NCBI RefSeq assembly: GCF_000745835.1
Contig: NZ_JQKB01000023.1
Location: 1-64,000, forward strand
Source: Belnapia moabensis DSM 16746
GTDB lineage: Bacteria; Pseudomonadota; Alphaproteobacteria; Acetobacterales; Acetobacteraceae
Direction of reading: 5' to 3'
DNA length: 64,000 nt
Shown: positions 40,615 through 49,681 of the stretch, piece after piece
Layout of the letters: the number at the start of each line of letters is the position of its first letter
Position numbering within the stretch: the stretch's first letter is position 1
Program-made: the position numbers and the translations under genes
Notes under the pieces: generated by a model
What the model was told of the DNA's origin: nothing
What the model saw: the letters and a program-made list of their open reading frames with translations, nothing else
Databases searched by the model: none

Positions 40615-41645
40615 TGCTGGCGCTGCGCAAGGCGGGGGCCGGCTTCGGCCTTGAATTCCAGGAGGTGCCGGAGGCGCCGCCGCCCGGACCGGGCGAGGTG
40701 GTGGTCGAGGTCGAGGCCGCCGGCATCTGCGGCTCCGACGTCCATGCCTATGAGTGGACGGGCGGCTATGAGTTCATGACCCCGCACATGCCGCTCACCC
40801 TCGGCCATGAATTCGCCGGGCGGGTGGTGCGCTCGGGCACCGGCTCGGGCTGTGCTGAGGGGGCGCGGGTTACCGTCATCCCCTTCGTCGCCTGCGGGCA
40901 TTGCGCCGCTTGCCGCGCCGACGATGCCCGCAACTGCACGAGGCGCGAGGGGATCGGGCTGACGCGGGATGGCGGCTTCGCCCGGACCGTCCGCATCCCC
41001 GCCCGCTGCTGCGTCGCGGTGCCCGATAATGTGGATGCCGAGCTGGCGGCGCTGGCCGAGCCACTCGGCGTCGGCGCCGAGGCGGTGCTGACCGGCGAGG
41101 TCCGGCTCGGCGACACGGTGCTGGTGCTGGGGCCGGGGACCATCGGCCAGGCGATCGCGCTGATGGCGCGGCGGGCCGGGGCGGCGCGGGTGATCGTCGC
41201 CGGGCGCGCCGACGGGCCGCGCTTCGCCGTGTGTCAGGCGCTCGGCTTCACCGAGACGGTCGATGTGGCGGAGGCGCCCCTCGCCGAGCAGGTCCTGGCG
41301 CTGACCGACGGGCGCCCCGTCGATGTGGTGCTGGAGGCGACGGGCGTGCCGGCGAGCCTCAACGAGGGCATGGCGGTACTGAAGAAGGGCGGGGTGATCG
41401 TCGCGGCCGGCATCCATGCGGGGGCGCTGACCCTGCCGCTCACCGACTTCGTCCGCATGCGGTACCAGCTCCGCGCCACCCATGGTGCCGCGCGGCGGAC
41501 CTGGGACCGGGTCATGGCCTGGCTCGCGGCCGAGCCGGAGGCCTTCCGCCCGATGATCACCCATCGCCTGCCGCTGGAGCGGGGGATCGAGGGGTTCGAG
41601 CTCGCCCGGCAGAGGGCGGCCAGCAAGGTGATCCTCGCGCCATGA
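40614..41645 (+). CDS. Zinc-dependent alcohol dehydrogenase (threonine/sorbitol dehydrogenase-like)
   Basis: A 343-aa medium-chain dehydrogenase. The catalytic zinc site is indicated by CGSDVHAYEW (Cys) and GHEFAGRVV (His-Glu); the structural zinc cluster is CGHCAACRADDARNC. The Rossmann motif VLGPGTIGQAIALMARRAG binds the nicotinamide cofactor. It belongs to the polyol/threonine dehydrogenase branch and probably oxidises a secondary alcohol. The ATG overlaps the TPP-enzyme stop by one base and the stop overlaps the SDR start. Confidence 0.92.
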   Translation: MLALRKAGAGFGLEFQEVPEAPPPGPGEVVVEVEAAGICGSDVHAYEWTGGYEFMTPHMPLTLGHEFAGRVVRSGTGSGCAEGARVTVIPFVACGHCAACRADDARNCTRREGIGLTRDGGFARTVRIPARCCVAVPDNVDAELAALAEPLGVGAEAVLTGEVRLGDTVLVLGPGTIGQAIALMARRAGAARVIVAGRADGPRFAVCQALGFTETVDVAEAPLAEQVLALTDGRPVDVVLEATGVPASLNEGMAVLKKGGVIVAAGIHAGALTLPLTDFVRMRYQLRATHGAARRTWDRVMAWLAAEPEAFRPMITHRLPLERGIEGFELARQRAASKVILAP

Positions 41646-42403
41646 GCAACCGGGAGAAGGTCGCCCTCGTCACCGGCGCGGCGAGGGGCATCGGCGAGGC
41701 CATCGCCCGGAAGCTCGGGGCGCTTGGCCATCCGGTCGTCGTCGCCGATGTGCTGGGAGAGCGCGAGGCGGTGGCCGAGGCGATCCGCGCGGCGGGCGGC
41801 GAGGCGCGGGCCATCCCGCTCGATGTGGCGGATGAGGCGGCCGTCATGGGCCTGCCGGGGGCGCTGGGCGACTGGTGGGGGCGGCTCGGCATCCTCGTCA
41901 ACAATGCGGGCATTTCGCCGAAGGGGCCGGATGGCAAGGCGAGGCCCATCCGCGAGATGCCGGCCGAGGAGTGGCGGCGGGTGCTGGCGGTGAACCTCAC
42001 CGGCGCCTTCCTGGTCTCCCAGGCCTGCCTGCCGCCGCTGCGGGCCCGGCGCTGGGGGCGGATCATCATGCTGACCAGCCAGGCGGCGCGGGCGAAGAGC
42101 CAGATCGCCGGCGCCCACTACACCGCCGCCAAGTCCGGGTTGATGGGCTTCGCCCGCAGCCTCGCGGCCGAGCTTGGGCCGGATGGCATCACGGTGAACA
42201 GCATCGCCCCGGGCCGGATCGACACGCCGATGGCGCGCGGGACGACCGAGGGGGCGAATGCCGCCTTCGCAGCCAATATCCCGCTCGGCCGGCTCGGTAC
42301 GCCGGAGGATGTGGCGGAAGTGGCGACCTTCTTAGCCTCCGAGGCGGCGGGCTACCTCACGGGTGCGACCATCGATGTCGGCGGCGGCAGCTACATGCCG
42401 TAA
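41642..42403 (+). CDS. SDR family oxidoreductase (FabG-like)
   Basis: A 253-aa classical SDR with TGAARGIGEAIARKL, NNAGISPKG, the catalytic Ser in MLTSQAARAK, YTAAKSGLMGFARS and the FabG-like C-terminus YLTGATIDVGGGSYMP. The ATG at 41642 overlaps the dehydrogenase stop (ATGA). A much longer open reading in this frame upstream is a shadow of the dehydrogenase gene. As last gene of the three-gene operon it probably catalyses another dehydrogenation step of the same pathway. A 7-bp inverted repeat (CCGGGGG/CCCCCGG, 42404-42434) follows the stop and may terminate transcription. Confidence 0.92.
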   Translation: MSNREKVALVTGAARGIGEAIARKLGALGHPVVVADVLGEREAVAEAIRAAGGEARAIPLDVADEAAVMGLPGALGDWWGRLGILVNNAGISPKGPDGKARPIREMPAEEWRRVLAVNLTGAFLVSQACLPPLRARRWGRIIMLTSQAARAKSQIAGAHYTAAKSGLMGFARSLAAELGPDGITVNSIAPGRIDTPMARGTTEGANAAFAANIPLGRLGTPEDVAEVATFLASEAAGYLTGATIDVGGGSYMP

Positions 42404-42537
42404 CCGGGGGCTTCCTTGACACCTTACCCCCCGGCAGGCTTCATCCCAGCCGCCTGATGCCGTATCCCCGCCGACCGGGGGCCCGATCCGCGGGCGAACC
42501 CCCTCCTGCACCGATGGGTCAGACCTTGAGCACCTCC

Positions 42538-43290
42538 ATGGCGAAGAAGAACAGCGGCGGCTGGCTCGAGAGCATCAAGACCATCGTCTATGCCGGGCTG
42601 ATCGCCATCGGCATCCGCACCATCGCCTTCGAGCCCTTCAACATCCCGTCTGGCTCCATGATCCCGACGCTGCTGGTGGGCGACTACCTCTTCGTCTCGA
42701 AATACTCCTACGGCTACTCGCGCTACTCGATGCCCTTCGGGCCGAACCTGTTCCAGGGCCGCATTTTCGGCAGCCTGCCGGCGCGGGGCGACGTCGCCGT
42801 CTTCAAGCTGCCGCGGGATACGAGCCAGGACTACATCAAGCGCATCATCGGCCTGCCAGGCGACCGCATCCAGGTCCGCAACGGGCTGCTCTACATCAAC
42901 GGCACGGCGGTGCGGCGCGAGGTGGTCGGGCCCTATGTGGTCGAGGGCGACGGGCCGAGGATGACGGTGCGGCTGTACCGCGAGACGCTGCCGGCCTCGG
43001 CGGGTGGGCCGGAGCGGACGCACACGATCGTCGAGCAGTCCGATGACGGGCCGCTCGACAACACCACGGAATACCGGGTGCCCGAGGGCCATGTCTTCGC
43101 CATGGGTGACAACCGCGACAACAGCCTGGACAGCCGGGTGCAGAATGCGGTGGGCTTCATCCCGGTGGACAATCTGGTCGGCCGGGCGGAGTTCATCTTC
43201 TTCTCGGTCGATGGCTCCGCCGCCTGGTGGGAGGTTTGGGCATGGCCTTTCGCGATCCGCTGGACCAGGCTGCTTTCCGGCGTCCGCTGA
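42538..43290 (+). CDS. lepB: Signal peptidase I
   Basis: LepB cleaves Sec and Tat signal peptides at the periplasmic face. The 250-aa protein has one N-terminal membrane helix (IKTIVYAGLIAIGIRTIAF), the catalytic Ser40 in PSGSMIPTLL, general-base Lys101 in DYIKRIIGLPGD, and the conserved MGDNRDNSLDSR box. An in-frame ATG at 42514 would add eight residues; the ATG at 42538 (MAKKNSGGW) is preferred by family length. It leads the lepB-rnc-era cluster typical of alphaproteobacteria. A perfect TTGACA occurs at 42416-42421, but I see no convincing -10 element at 17-18 bases. Confidence 0.96.
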   Translation: MAKKNSGGWLESIKTIVYAGLIAIGIRTIAFEPFNIPSGSMIPTLLVGDYLFVSKYSYGYSRYSMPFGPNLFQGRIFGSLPARGDVAVFKLPRDTSQDYIKRIIGLPGDRIQVRNGLLYINGTAVRREVVGPYVVEGDGPRMTVRLYRETLPASAGGPERTHTIVEQSDDGPLDNTTEYRVPEGHVFAMGDNRDNSLDSRVQNAVGFIPVDNLVGRAEFIFFSVDGSAAWWEVWAWPFAIRWTRLLSGVR

Positions 43291-43294
43291 CAGC

Positions 43295-43981
43295 ATGACG
43301 ACGGGGGGGGATCTTGCGGCCTTCGCGGCCCGGCTCGGCCATCGCTTCGCCAGGCCGGAGCTGCTAACCCAGGCGCTCACCCATCGCTCGGCGGCCGACC
43401 CGAAGCGGGCGCAGCTCGACAGCAACGAGCGGCTGGAATTCCTGGGCGACCGGGTGCTGGCGCTGCTGATCGCCGAATGGCTGTCGGAGCGCTTCCCTGA
43501 GGAGCGTGAGGGCGACCTCGGCAAGCGGCTCGGCGTCCTTGTGGCGCGCGACACGCTAACCCGCATCGCCGAGGGGCTCGGCCTCGCCGGCGTGCTGCGG
43601 GTGCCGCAATCGGAGGGGCGGGCGGGGTTGCGCGAGCGGGCCAATGTCCTGGCCGATGCGATGGAGGCGCTGCTCGGCGCGCTGTACCTCGATGGCGGGC
43701 TGCCGGTGGCGCGCGCCCTGGTCCGGCGGGAATGGGAGGCGCAGATGGGCGCCGACCCGCGCCCGCCAATGTCGGCCAAGAGCAGGCTGCAGGAACATAC
43801 GCTCGGGCGCGGGCTCGGCTTGCCGGAATACCGGCTGGTCTCGACGACCGGCCCCTCGCACCAGCCGGTCTTCGTCGTCGCGGTGAGCGCGGCGGGGCGG
43901 GAGGCCGAGGGGATGGGCGAGTCGAAGCGCGCGGCAGAGCAGGTGGCGGCCGAGGCCTGGCTCGCCCAATTGGAGACGTGA
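43295..43981 (+). CDS. rnc: Ribonuclease III
   Basis: RNase III cleaves double-stranded RNA in rRNA maturation and mRNA turnover. The 228-aa protein has the catalytic signature NERLEFLGDRVLALLIAEWL, the second acidic site ANVLADAMEALLGALYLDGG, and a C-terminal double-stranded RNA-binding domain (SAKSRLQEHTLGRGLGLPEY to ESKRAAEQVAAEAWL). It starts 4 bases after the lepB stop, and its stop shares one base with the era ATG. Confidence 0.97.
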   Translation: MTTGGDLAAFAARLGHRFARPELLTQALTHRSAADPKRAQLDSNERLEFLGDRVLALLIAEWLSERFPEEREGDLGKRLGVLVARDTLTRIAEGLGLAGVLRVPQSEGRAGLRERANVLADAMEALLGALYLDGGLPVARALVRREWEAQMGADPRPPMSAKSRLQEHTLGRGLGLPEYRLVSTTGPSHQPVFVVAVSAAGREAEGMGESKRAAEQVAAEAWLAQLET

Positions 43982-44892
43982 TGAGCGAGAGCGTGCAGGA
44001 GGGGCCCCGCTGCGGCCTGGTGGCCGTGGTCGGCGCGCCGAATGCCGGCAAGTCGACCCTGGTGAATGCGCTGGCCGGGGCCAAGGTCACCATCGTCTCG
44101 CCGAAGCCGCAGACCACGCGCTTCCGCATTCGCGCGGTGGTGATGCACCGGGGCGCGCAAATCGTCCTGGTCGATACGCCCGGCATCTTCGCCCCCCGCC
44201 GGCGGTTGGACCGGGCGATGGTCGCCGCCGCCTGGGGCGGGGCGCAGGATGCCGACCGCACCCTGCTGATCGTCGATGCGCGTGCGGGCCTCACCGATGC
44301 CGTCCGCGCCATCGTCGAGCGGCTGGGCAGGGATCGGCGGCCGGTCTGGCTGGCGCTGAACAAGGTGGACCTGATCGACCCGCCCCGCCTGCTGCCGCTC
44401 GCCCAGGAGCTGAATGAGCTGCTCACGGTCGAGGAGACCTTCATGATCTCGGCCGAGAAAGCGAGGGGCCTCGACCGGCTGCTCGACCGGCTGGCCGAGG
44501 CCATGCCGCCCGGCCCCTACCTCTTCCCCGAGGACGAGCTGTCCGACCTGCCGAACCGCATGCTGGTCGCCGAGATCGTCCGCGAGCAGATCCTCCGCCA
44601 GACGCATGAGGAGGTGCCGCACCACGCGACGGTCGAGACCGAGAACTGGCAGGAGCGGAAGGACGGCAGCGTCCGCGTCGACTGCACCGTCTATGTCGGC
44701 CGGGCGACGCAGAAGGCGATCCTGATCGGCGATGGCGGGGCGCGGATCAAGGCCATCGGCCAGAGCGCCCGGCGCGAGCTGGAGGGGCTGTTGGAGCGGC
44801 GGGTCCATCTCTTCCTCAACGTGAAGGACCGGCCAGGCTGGGACGAGGAGCGCGGGCGGCTGCGGGCGCTCGGCCTGGAGGATGAGGGGTAG
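43981..44892 (+). CDS. era: GTPase Era
   Basis: Era is an essential GTPase that binds 16S rRNA and assists 30S ribosome assembly. The 303-aa protein has G1 VGAPNAGKSTLVNAL, G2 around PKPQTTRFRIR, G3 DTPGIFAPRR, G4 NKVD and G5 SAEKARG, followed by a KH RNA-binding domain (VGRATQKAILIGDGGARIKA). Length matches the family. Its ATG overlaps the rnc stop. In many relatives recO and parC follow directly, but here a 10-kb accessory segment intervenes. Confidence 0.97.
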   Translation: MSESVQEGPRCGLVAVVGAPNAGKSTLVNALAGAKVTIVSPKPQTTRFRIRAVVMHRGAQIVLVDTPGIFAPRRRLDRAMVAAAWGGAQDADRTLLIVDARAGLTDAVRAIVERLGRDRRPVWLALNKVDLIDPPRLLPLAQELNELLTVEETFMISAEKARGLDRLLDRLAEAMPPGPYLFPEDELSDLPNRMLVAEIVREQILRQTHEEVPHHATVETENWQERKDGSVRVDCTVYVGRATQKAILIGDGGARIKAIGQSARRELEGLLERRVHLFLNVKDRPGWDEERGRLRALGLEDEG

Positions 44893-44966
44893 GCTTCGGG
44901 GCGTATCGAAGCATGATGGGGACTGGGCAGGGCAGGCTGGGCCGGTAGCCCGTCGGAGACTTCCTC

Positions 44967-46202
44967 ATGTCGCTTGCCGCCACGCCCGCCATCCCGCAGG
45001 AGCCGCCCTTCTTCGGCTGGCACGTGGCCTGGGCGGCCTTCACCGTCGCGGTCTTCGGCTGGGGGATGAGCTTCTACGGGCCGCCGATCTTCCTGCCCGC
45101 CATCCAGGCGGCACGGGGCTGGTCGGTGGCGCTCATCTCCGCTGCGGTGACCTCGCATTTCCTGCTCGGCGCCGTGGTCGTCGCCAATCTGGCGGCGCTG
45201 CATGCGCGCTTCGGCATCGTCGCAGTGACGCGGGCGGCGGCGGTGGCGAGCGCGCTCGGCATCCTCGGCTGGGCGCTGGCGGCGGAGCCCTGGCAGCTCT
45301 TCGCCGCGACGCTGGTGAGCGGCTTCGGCTGGGCGGCGACGGGCGGGGCGGCGATCAATGCGATGGTCTCGCCTTGGTTCGCGCGGCGGCGCCCGGCGGC
45401 GCTCAGCCTCGCCTATAACGGGGCGAGCGTCGGCGGCATTCTCTTCTCACCGCTCTGGGTGGCGCTGATCGCGGCCTGCGGCTTCGTCGGCGCCGCGGCG
45501 CTGGTGGGTGGCGCGATGGTGGTGGCGCTGTGGTGGCTGTCGGGGCGCTACTTCGGGCCGACGCCGGCCTCGCTCGGGCAGCGGCCGGATGGCGGGGCGG
45601 CGGGCCCCGTGGCCCCGCCCGGGCCGGCGTTGCTGCCGGGGCGGGCGCTCTGGAGCGACCGGCGCTTCGTCACCCTCGCGGTCGCGGCCTCGCTCATACT
45701 TTTCGCCCAGATCGGGCTGATCGCGCATCTCTTCTCGCTGCTGCTGCCGGCGATGGGGGCGCAGGGGGCGGGCTTCGCGGCCGGGCTGGCGACCGCCTGC
45801 GCCATCGCCGGGCGGAGCGTCTTCGGCTGGCTGCTGCCGCCCGAGGCCGATCGCCGGCGGGTCGCGGCGGCGAATTCGGCGGTGCAGATTCTCGGGTCCC
45901 TGGCCCTGCTGGCGGCGGCCGGGACCTCGGTGCCGCTGCTGGTGCTGGGGGTGGTGCTGTTCGGGCTCGGGCTCGGCAATGCGGCCTCGCTGCCGCCGCT
46001 GATCGCGCAGCAGGATTTCGCCCCGGCGGATACGGCGCGGGCGGTGGCGCTCGTCACCGCCTGCAACCAGGCGGTCTATGCCTTCGCGCCGGCCGCCTTC
46101 GGGGTGCTGCGACTGGTCGGCGAATCCTGGCTCTTCCTCGCCGCGGCGGTGATCCAGGCAGCCGCGGCGGGGGTGGTGCTGATGGGGCGCGGCATCAGAT
46201 GA
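44967..46202 (+). CDS. MFS transporter
   Basis: A 411-aa major facilitator with about 12 membrane helices and a charged central loop (GRYFGPTPASLGQRPDGGAA). The first helices contain WAAFTVAVFGWGMSFYGPPI and the region resembles the oxalate/formate antiporter-like (monocarboxylate) branch. It begins 74 bases after era; a 6-bp hairpin (GCTTCG/CGAAGC, 44893-44912) lies between them. Its stop region overlaps the convergent CoA-transferase gene by 8 bases. Substrate unknown; a carboxylate would suit the neighbours. Confidence 0.9.
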   Translation: MSLAATPAIPQEPPFFGWHVAWAAFTVAVFGWGMSFYGPPIFLPAIQAARGWSVALISAAVTSHFLLGAVVVANLAALHARFGIVAVTRAAAVASALGILGWALAAEPWQLFAATLVSGFGWAATGGAAINAMVSPWFARRRPAALSLAYNGASVGGILFSPLWVALIAACGFVGAAALVGGAMVVALWWLSGRYFGPTPASLGQRPDGGAAGPVAPPGPALLPGRALWSDRRFVTLAVAASLILFAQIGLIAHLFSLLLPAMGAQGAGFAAGLATACAIAGRSVFGWLLPPEADRRRVAAANSAVQILGSLALLAAAGTSVPLLVLGVVLFGLGLGNAASLPPLIAQQDFAPADTARAVALVTACNQAVYAFAPAAFGVLRLVGESWLFLAAAVIQAAAAGVVLMGRGIR

Positions 46203-47391
46203 CGCCGCCCTCGCGGAAGGCCGCGATCCGCGCCCGGTCGTAGCCCGCTGCTGCCAGTACCGCCTCCGTGTCGGCGCCGAGCGCGGGCGCCGGGCGGTCG
46301 AGCCGCGCCGCGCCATGCGCCAGGCGGAAGCCCGTCGTGGCGAAGCGCAGCCGGCCCCAGGGCGTTTCCACCTCCTGCAAGGCGTCCCGCGCGCGGATCT
46401 GCCGGTGGTCTATCACCTCGTCGACGCGCCAGATGCGGGCACAGGGGGCGCCGGCGGCGTTCAGCCGCTCCTCCCAATCGGCGGCGTCGGCGGCGGCGAG
46501 CGCGCCCTCGATCACCTCGCGCAGCAGGGCGGCATTCTCGAGGCGGAGGAACCAGTCGGCGAGGCGCGGCTCCTCCAGCGCATCGGCCCGGCCGATGGCG
46601 CGCATCAGGCATTCGTACTGCTTATCGGTGTTGACGGCGAGCAGCAGGTGGCCGTCGCGGGCGCGGAAGAGGTTGGCGGTCGCCTTCCGGCTGACCGCCT
46701 GGTTGCCCCATTGCTGCTGCTTGTGGCCGGCGACGGTCCAGTCCGCCACCTGGCCGCCGAGGAAGGCGAGCGTCGATTCCAGCATGGAGACATCGACCCG
46801 CTGGCCCTGCCCGGTATGCGTCCTTTGGAAGAGAGCGGAGGCGACACCGAAGGCGGCCGTCATGCCGGAGAGCTGGTCGCAGACGGCGAAGCCGGCGCGC
46901 AGCGGGTCGCCGCCCGGGTGGCCTGTCATCGCCATGATGCCGGACATGGCCTGGATGCGGCCGTCATAGCCCGCCTCCAGCCGGTCGGGCCCGGTCTGGC
47001 CGAAGGCGGAGACGCTGCAGAAGATGAGGCGCGGGTTGACCTTCGACAGCGCCTCATAGCCGAGGCCGAGCCGGTCCATCACGCCAGGGCGGAAATTCTC
47101 CATCACCACATCGGCCTCGGGGGCGAGGCGGAGGATGATCTCCCGCGCCTCGGGCTTTTGCAGGTCGAGGGTGAGGCTGCGCTTGTTGCCGTTCACCGCC
47201 TGCCAGGCGGAGGCCATGCCGCGCTCGGCCCATTCGCGGGAGAGCGGCGTGCGGCGCATGTCCTCGCCCTCGCGGCGCTCGACCTTCACCACATCGGCGC
47301 CGAGCAGGGCGAGCTGGTAGCTGGCGAAGGGGCCGGCGAGGACCTGGGTGAAGTCGAGGATGCGGATGCCCTCGAAGGGGCGGGCGGTCAT
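46195..47391 (-). CDS. CaiB/BaiF (class III) CoA-transferase
   Basis: A 398-aa family III CoA-transferase, which moves CoA between carboxylic acids. The N-terminus GIRILDFTQVLAGPFASYQL with LLGADVVKVERREGED, the VVMENFRPGVMDRLGLGYEA segment and the later FGQTGPDRLEAGYDG and HTGQGQRVDVSMLES motifs are characteristic. The ATG at 47391 overlaps the upstream gene's TGA by four bases (ATGA), coupling it to the glycine-reductase-B-like protein. Open sequence to 47505 is a shadow. It may activate the product or substrate of its partner as a CoA thioester. Confidence 0.93.
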   Translation of the reverse strand: MTARPFEGIRILDFTQVLAGPFASYQLALLGADVVKVERREGEDMRRTPLSREWAERGMASAWQAVNGNKRSLTLDLQKPEAREIILRLAPEADVVMENFRPGVMDRLGLGYEALSKVNPRLIFCSVSAFGQTGPDRLEAGYDGRIQAMSGIMAMTGHPGGDPLRAGFAVCDQLSGMTAAFGVASALFQRTHTGQGQRVDVSMLESTLAFLGGQVADWTVAGHKQQQWGNQAVSRKATANLFRARDGHLLLAVNTDKQYECLMRAIGRADALEEPRLADWFLRLENAALLREVIEGALAAADAADWEERLNAAGAPCARIWRVDEVIDHRQIRARDALQEVETPWGRLRFATTGFRLAHGAARLDRPAPALGADTEAVLAAAGYDRARIAAFREGGVI

Positions 47392-48320
47392 GCCGCCTTC
47401 TCGCGCAGGTCCTTGGCGATGGCCTTCTGGCGGAGGAACTCCTCCTTGCGGCGGGCCAGTTCCTCGGCGCCGATCTGCTCGAGGTTGAGGTAGTCGAGCT
47501 TCCATTCCCCGGTCGCGTCCCAGCGCTGGGGAGATTGCAGGGTGGTGCGCGGGCCGACGGCGCTCTCCAGCAATTTCAGGGCCATCTCGATCGTCGCGGC
47601 CTGGCTCGCGGCGTCATGCGGCTTGCCGGCGGCGTTGCCGAGCGGGAAGTCGCTGAACAAGAAGCGCGGCACGCCGCAATGCTCGACGATGTCCTTGGCG
47701 CAGCCCAGCACCACGGTCGGGATGCCGTGCTGCTCTAGGTAGCGGGCGGTGAGGCTGACGGTCTGGTGGCAGACCGGGCAGTTGGGCACCAGTACCGCGA
47801 CATCGGCGCCGTCCTGCAGGCAGCGGGAGAGGATCTCCGGGCAGTCGATCTCGACCGTGTGGCGGTGGCTGCGATTGGTCGGCGCGCCGAAGAAATGCTC
47901 GGTCAGGCCACCGATCCGGCCCGCCCCGGCCGCGTCGCGTAGCGCCTGGAGTGGGAACCAGGCGCGCATGTCGGTAGCCGGGCTGTGCTTGCGGTCATAG
48001 GCGATGTGGGAGATGCGGAGGTCGTGCTCCTCGTCGGTCCGGCCGGAATGGACCTGGTAGAATTTGGCCGCCGAATTGTAGGCCGCGCCAGGCCCCTGGT
48101 CGCCCTTCTCCGGGTCGAAGGGGGCGGCGGTGGTGATGAGGGCGACGCGGCTCTCGGCCAATGGCTTGCGCAGCGGGGAGAAGGGCACCTCCAGGTAATG
48201 CGCCCAGCGATAGGGGTCGTAGCCGATGGCCCGGTAATACTCCCGGGTGCGCAGCATGTAGGGGATGGGGCTGTCATAGTCGGGCGCGAAGCCCATCGCC
48301 TTGTCGATCTCCGCGGTCAT
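47388..48320 (-). CDS. Glycine/betaine reductase selenoprotein B-like protein (Cys form)
   Basis: A 310-aa protein resembling GrdB/PrdB, the substrate-specific reductase subunits of anaerobic glycine, betaine and proline reductases. Recognisable are PNCPVCHQTVSLTARYLEQH, GIPTVVLGCAKDIVEHCGVP and the SDFPLGNAAGKPHD segment. Where those enzymes use selenocysteine, this protein has Cys181 and Cys184 (CPVC), both TGC codons. The N-terminal 70 residues (PYMLRTREYYRAIGYDPYRW) are conserved in shorter uncharacterised relatives. It is translationally coupled to a CoA-transferase and divergent from an MFS carrier. No other Grd subunits are present, so the reaction is unknown. Confidence 0.7.
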   Translation of the reverse strand: MTAEIDKAMGFAPDYDSPIPYMLRTREYYRAIGYDPYRWAHYLEVPFSPLRKPLAESRVALITTAAPFDPEKGDQGPGAAYNSAAKFYQVHSGRTDEEHDLRISHIAYDRKHSPATDMRAWFPLQALRDAAGAGRIGGLTEHFFGAPTNRSHRHTVEIDCPEILSRCLQDGADVAVLVPNCPVCHQTVSLTARYLEQHGIPTVVLGCAKDIVEHCGVPRFLFSDFPLGNAAGKPHDAASQAATIEMALKLLESAVGPRTTLQSPQRWDATGEWKLDYLNLEQIGAEELARRKEEFLRQKAIAKDLREKAA

Positions 48321-48429
48321 GGCTCGTCTCTCCCGAATGAGCCGAGGCTAAGCCTGCCTGCGCCGGGGTCAAGCATGGCGCCTGGCCCGCGTCGCTGGCA
48401 TGCTGGGAGAAATGTCAGGAGGAAACCGC

Positions 48430-49668
48430 ATGGCCGCGACGCCCGATGGCGTGGACTCCCGCTATGCCTGGGTCCGGCTCGCCGCCTCGGTGGCGCTCAG
48501 CACGCTCGGGGGTGTCGGGCTCTGGTCCATCGTCGTCGTGCTGCCGACGGTGCAGGCGGAATTCGGCACGCTGCGGGCCGGGGCCTCGCTGCCCTATACG
48601 CTGACGACGCTCGGCTTCGCCGTCGGCGGCGTGCTGATGGGGCGGGCGGCGGACCGGTTCGGGGTGATGGTGCCGGTGATCTTCGGCACCCTGGCCCTGG
48701 CGGCGGGCTATATCGGCAGCGCCTTCGCCGGCAGCATGGCCGGCTTCGCCGTGATCTACGGGGTTCTGGTCGGGCTGCTCGGCTCCTGCGCCACCTTCAG
48801 CCCGCTGGTGGCGGATACCTCGCTCTGGTTCGTGCGGCGGCGTGGGCTGGCGGTGTCGCTCTGCGCCAGCGGCAACTATTTCGCGGGCGCCTTCTGGCCG
48901 CCGGTGCTGTCGCATCTCATCGAGACGGTGGGGTGGCGGCAGACGCATATCGGCATCGGCGTCTTCTGCCTCGTCACCATGCTGCCGCTCTCGCTGATGC
49001 TGCGGCGGCCGCCGCCGGCCCAGGCGGCACCGGTCGCGGCACCGGCCGGGAACCGCGGCACCTTCGGCCTGCCGCCCAATGCCTTGCAGGCCTTGCTGAT
49101 GTTCGCCGGCATCTCCTGCTGCGTGGCGATGGCGATGCCGCAGGTGCATATCGTCGCCTATTGCGTCGATCTCGGCTATGGCGCGGCGCGCGGGGCGGAG
49201 ATGCTCTCCCTCATGCTGGCCTGCGGGGTGGTGAGCCGGCTCGCCTCCGGCTGGATCCTCGACCGGATCGGCAGCCGGGCGACGCTGCTGCTCGGGGCGG
49301 CGTTGCAGGCGGTGGCGCTGTCGCTCTTCCTGCCCTTCGACGGACTGTCCTCGCTCTATGCGATCTCGGCGGTGTTCGGCCTGTTCCAGGGCGGGATCGT
49401 GCCGAGCTACGCGATCATCGTCCGCGAGAGCTTCCCGGCGCGGGAGGCGGGGTTCAGGGTCGCGCTGGTGCTGTCCTCCACACTGGTGGGGATGGCGCTC
49501 GGCGGGTGGATGTCGGGGGCGATCTTCGATGCGACCGCTTCCTACAAGATGGCGGTGATCAACGGCCTCGCCTGGAACGCGGTGACCATGGCAATCGCGG
49601 CCTGGCTGCTCTGGCGGGGGCGGACCGGTCTCGAGGCGCCGCCCGCCCGGCCCGCCTGGCAGGCGTGA
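48430..49668 (+). CDS. MFS transporter
   Basis: A 412-aa major facilitator with about 12 membrane helices (first one AASVALSTLGGVGLWSIVVV) and a short charged central loop. The cytosolic motif GRAADRFGVMVP between helices 2 and 3 is the MFS signature. An in-frame ATG at 48400 exists, but AGGAGG at 48417-48422 sits seven bases before the ATG at 48430, which decides the start. It is divergent from the glycine-reductase-B-like/CoA-transferase pair across a 109-base gap and may import their substrate. Confidence 0.92.
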   Translation: MAATPDGVDSRYAWVRLAASVALSTLGGVGLWSIVVVLPTVQAEFGTLRAGASLPYTLTTLGFAVGGVLMGRAADRFGVMVPVIFGTLALAAGYIGSAFAGSMAGFAVIYGVLVGLLGSCATFSPLVADTSLWFVRRRGLAVSLCASGNYFAGAFWPPVLSHLIETVGWRQTHIGIGVFCLVTMLPLSLMLRRPPPAQAAPVAAPAGNRGTFGLPPNALQALLMFAGISCCVAMAMPQVHIVAYCVDLGYGAARGAEMLSLMLACGVVSRLASGWILDRIGSRATLLLGAALQAVALSLFLPFDGLSSLYAISAVFGLFQGGIVPSYAIIVRESFPAREAGFRVALVLSSTLVGMALGGWMSGAIFDATASYKMAVINGLAWNAVTMAIAAWLLWRGRTGLEAPPARPAWQA

Positions 49669-49681
49669 TCGCGGCCGTGGG

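Noticed and set aside
42416-42421. Perfect TTGACA before lepB as a promoter
   Set aside because: The hexamer at 17-base spacing is CTTCAT (3/6) and the TTGACA lies in the loop of an inverted repeat; evidence is too weak for a feature.
47769-47780. Selenocysteine in the GrdB-like protein
   Set aside because: Both cysteine positions are TGC codons; there is no in-frame TGA and no SECIS-like hairpin was seen.
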